Source: CAYUYV01 sp964522525 | Lineage (GTDB): Bacteria; Pseudomonadota; Alphaproteobacteria; JAJFIK01 | NCBI GenBank assembly: GCA_964522525.1 | Contig: CAZFWG010000010.1 | Coordinates: forward strand, 21,254 to 85,253 | Reading direction: 5' to 3' | DNA: 64,000 bases | Shown here: positions 63,980 through 64,000 of the stretch, in pieces | Position numbering within the stretch: position 1 is the stretch's first letter | Layout: every line of letters starts with the position of its first letter | The notes under the pieces: model-generated | Databases searched by the model: none | What the model saw: the letters and a program-made list of their open reading frames with translations, nothing else | What the model was told of the DNA's origin: nothing | Position numbers and translations under genes: made by a program

Positions 63980-64000
63980 ATGGCCCGACTTGACGACAAG
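63980..64000 (+). CDS. Start of a gene leaving the window
   Basis: ATG 63980 with a strong SD (AGGAG, 7 bases upstream) and seven codons (MARLDDK) to the edge. Identity cannot be told. It is divergent from nth across 178 bases with nothing else recognised. Confidence 0.6.

Noticed and set aside
1..64000. CRISPR arrays, tRNA or rRNA genes, insertion sequences, prophage
   Set aside because: No regularly spaced repeats, no tRNA-like cloverleaf in the intergenic gaps, and no transposase, integrase or phage structural protein were recognised.

Overview
This 64-kb window is chromosomal DNA from a GC-rich alphaproteobacterium, most likely Rhodospirillales-like. The evidence is gene order: DUF3576-leuS-lptE-holA, parB-parA-rsmG-mnmG-mnmE, rho-hemJ-hemE, PPDK regulator-maf-aroE-coaE-dnaQ, secB-fxsA, timA-mltA-smr, hslVU and hisBHAF...hisE. 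These are the blocks that surround the replication origin in many alphaproteobacteria. Genus cannot be assigned by eye. There are four runs of exactly 100 N (14020-14119, 31865-31964, 49052-49151, 56541-56640), which are scaffold gaps of nominal size.

Left arm (1-8640): a divergent accessory locus. Leftward run an unusual 922-residue ABC exporter-like protein and a cyclic-nucleotide-binding-domain protein that continues off the edge. Rightward run four glycosyltransferases and a histidine phosphatase, all joined by 4-base overlaps. The simplest reading is synthesis and export or regulated transport of an unknown glycoconjugate. The ABC protein is the most unusual item in the window: its nucleotide-binding domain seems to carry three copies of the Q-loop/helical module, and its Walker A, Walker B, signature and H-loop residues are all degenerate.

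8728-16244: an operon with a small membrane protein, a fused double-ATPase peptide importer (YejF type), its solute-binding protein, two permeases and a family 2 glycosyltransferase. The first permease appears broken by an N gap, but the gap flanks are the same 55 bases, so the gap is an assembly artefact. 16297-22113: a GIN-domain beta-repeat protein, an OmpR-type response regulator, ribA with a YkuD-fold protein, a GNAT acetyltransferase, YggS, and a ThiE-like protein.

22242-42884 is the replication and segregation region. A perfect parS site lies inside rsmG, next to parA and parB. About 12 kb away, the hemE-PPDK regulator intergenic region carries several DnaA-box-like 9-mers and an AT-rich patch, and is the likely oriC. 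Between mnmE and rho sit a thioredoxin-fold YyaL-like protein, a dienelactone hydrolase, a quinone oxidoreductase and a membrane-anchored TPR-like protein.

42045-58639: housekeeping genes for quality control, shikimate and CoA synthesis, proofreading and protein export, then hslVU and a histidine operon. A CYTH-CHAD gene (interrupted by a gap) and about 450 bp of unassigned lower-GC sequence separate hisF from hisE. 58715-64000: a DUF885 metallopeptidase-like protein, an internally deleted GFA gene, an SRPBCC protein, a PfkB kinase, an EI24-like membrane protein, a lipoprotein, endonuclease III, and the first codons of a gene leaving the window. I saw no tRNA, rRNA, CRISPR array, insertion sequence or prophage.
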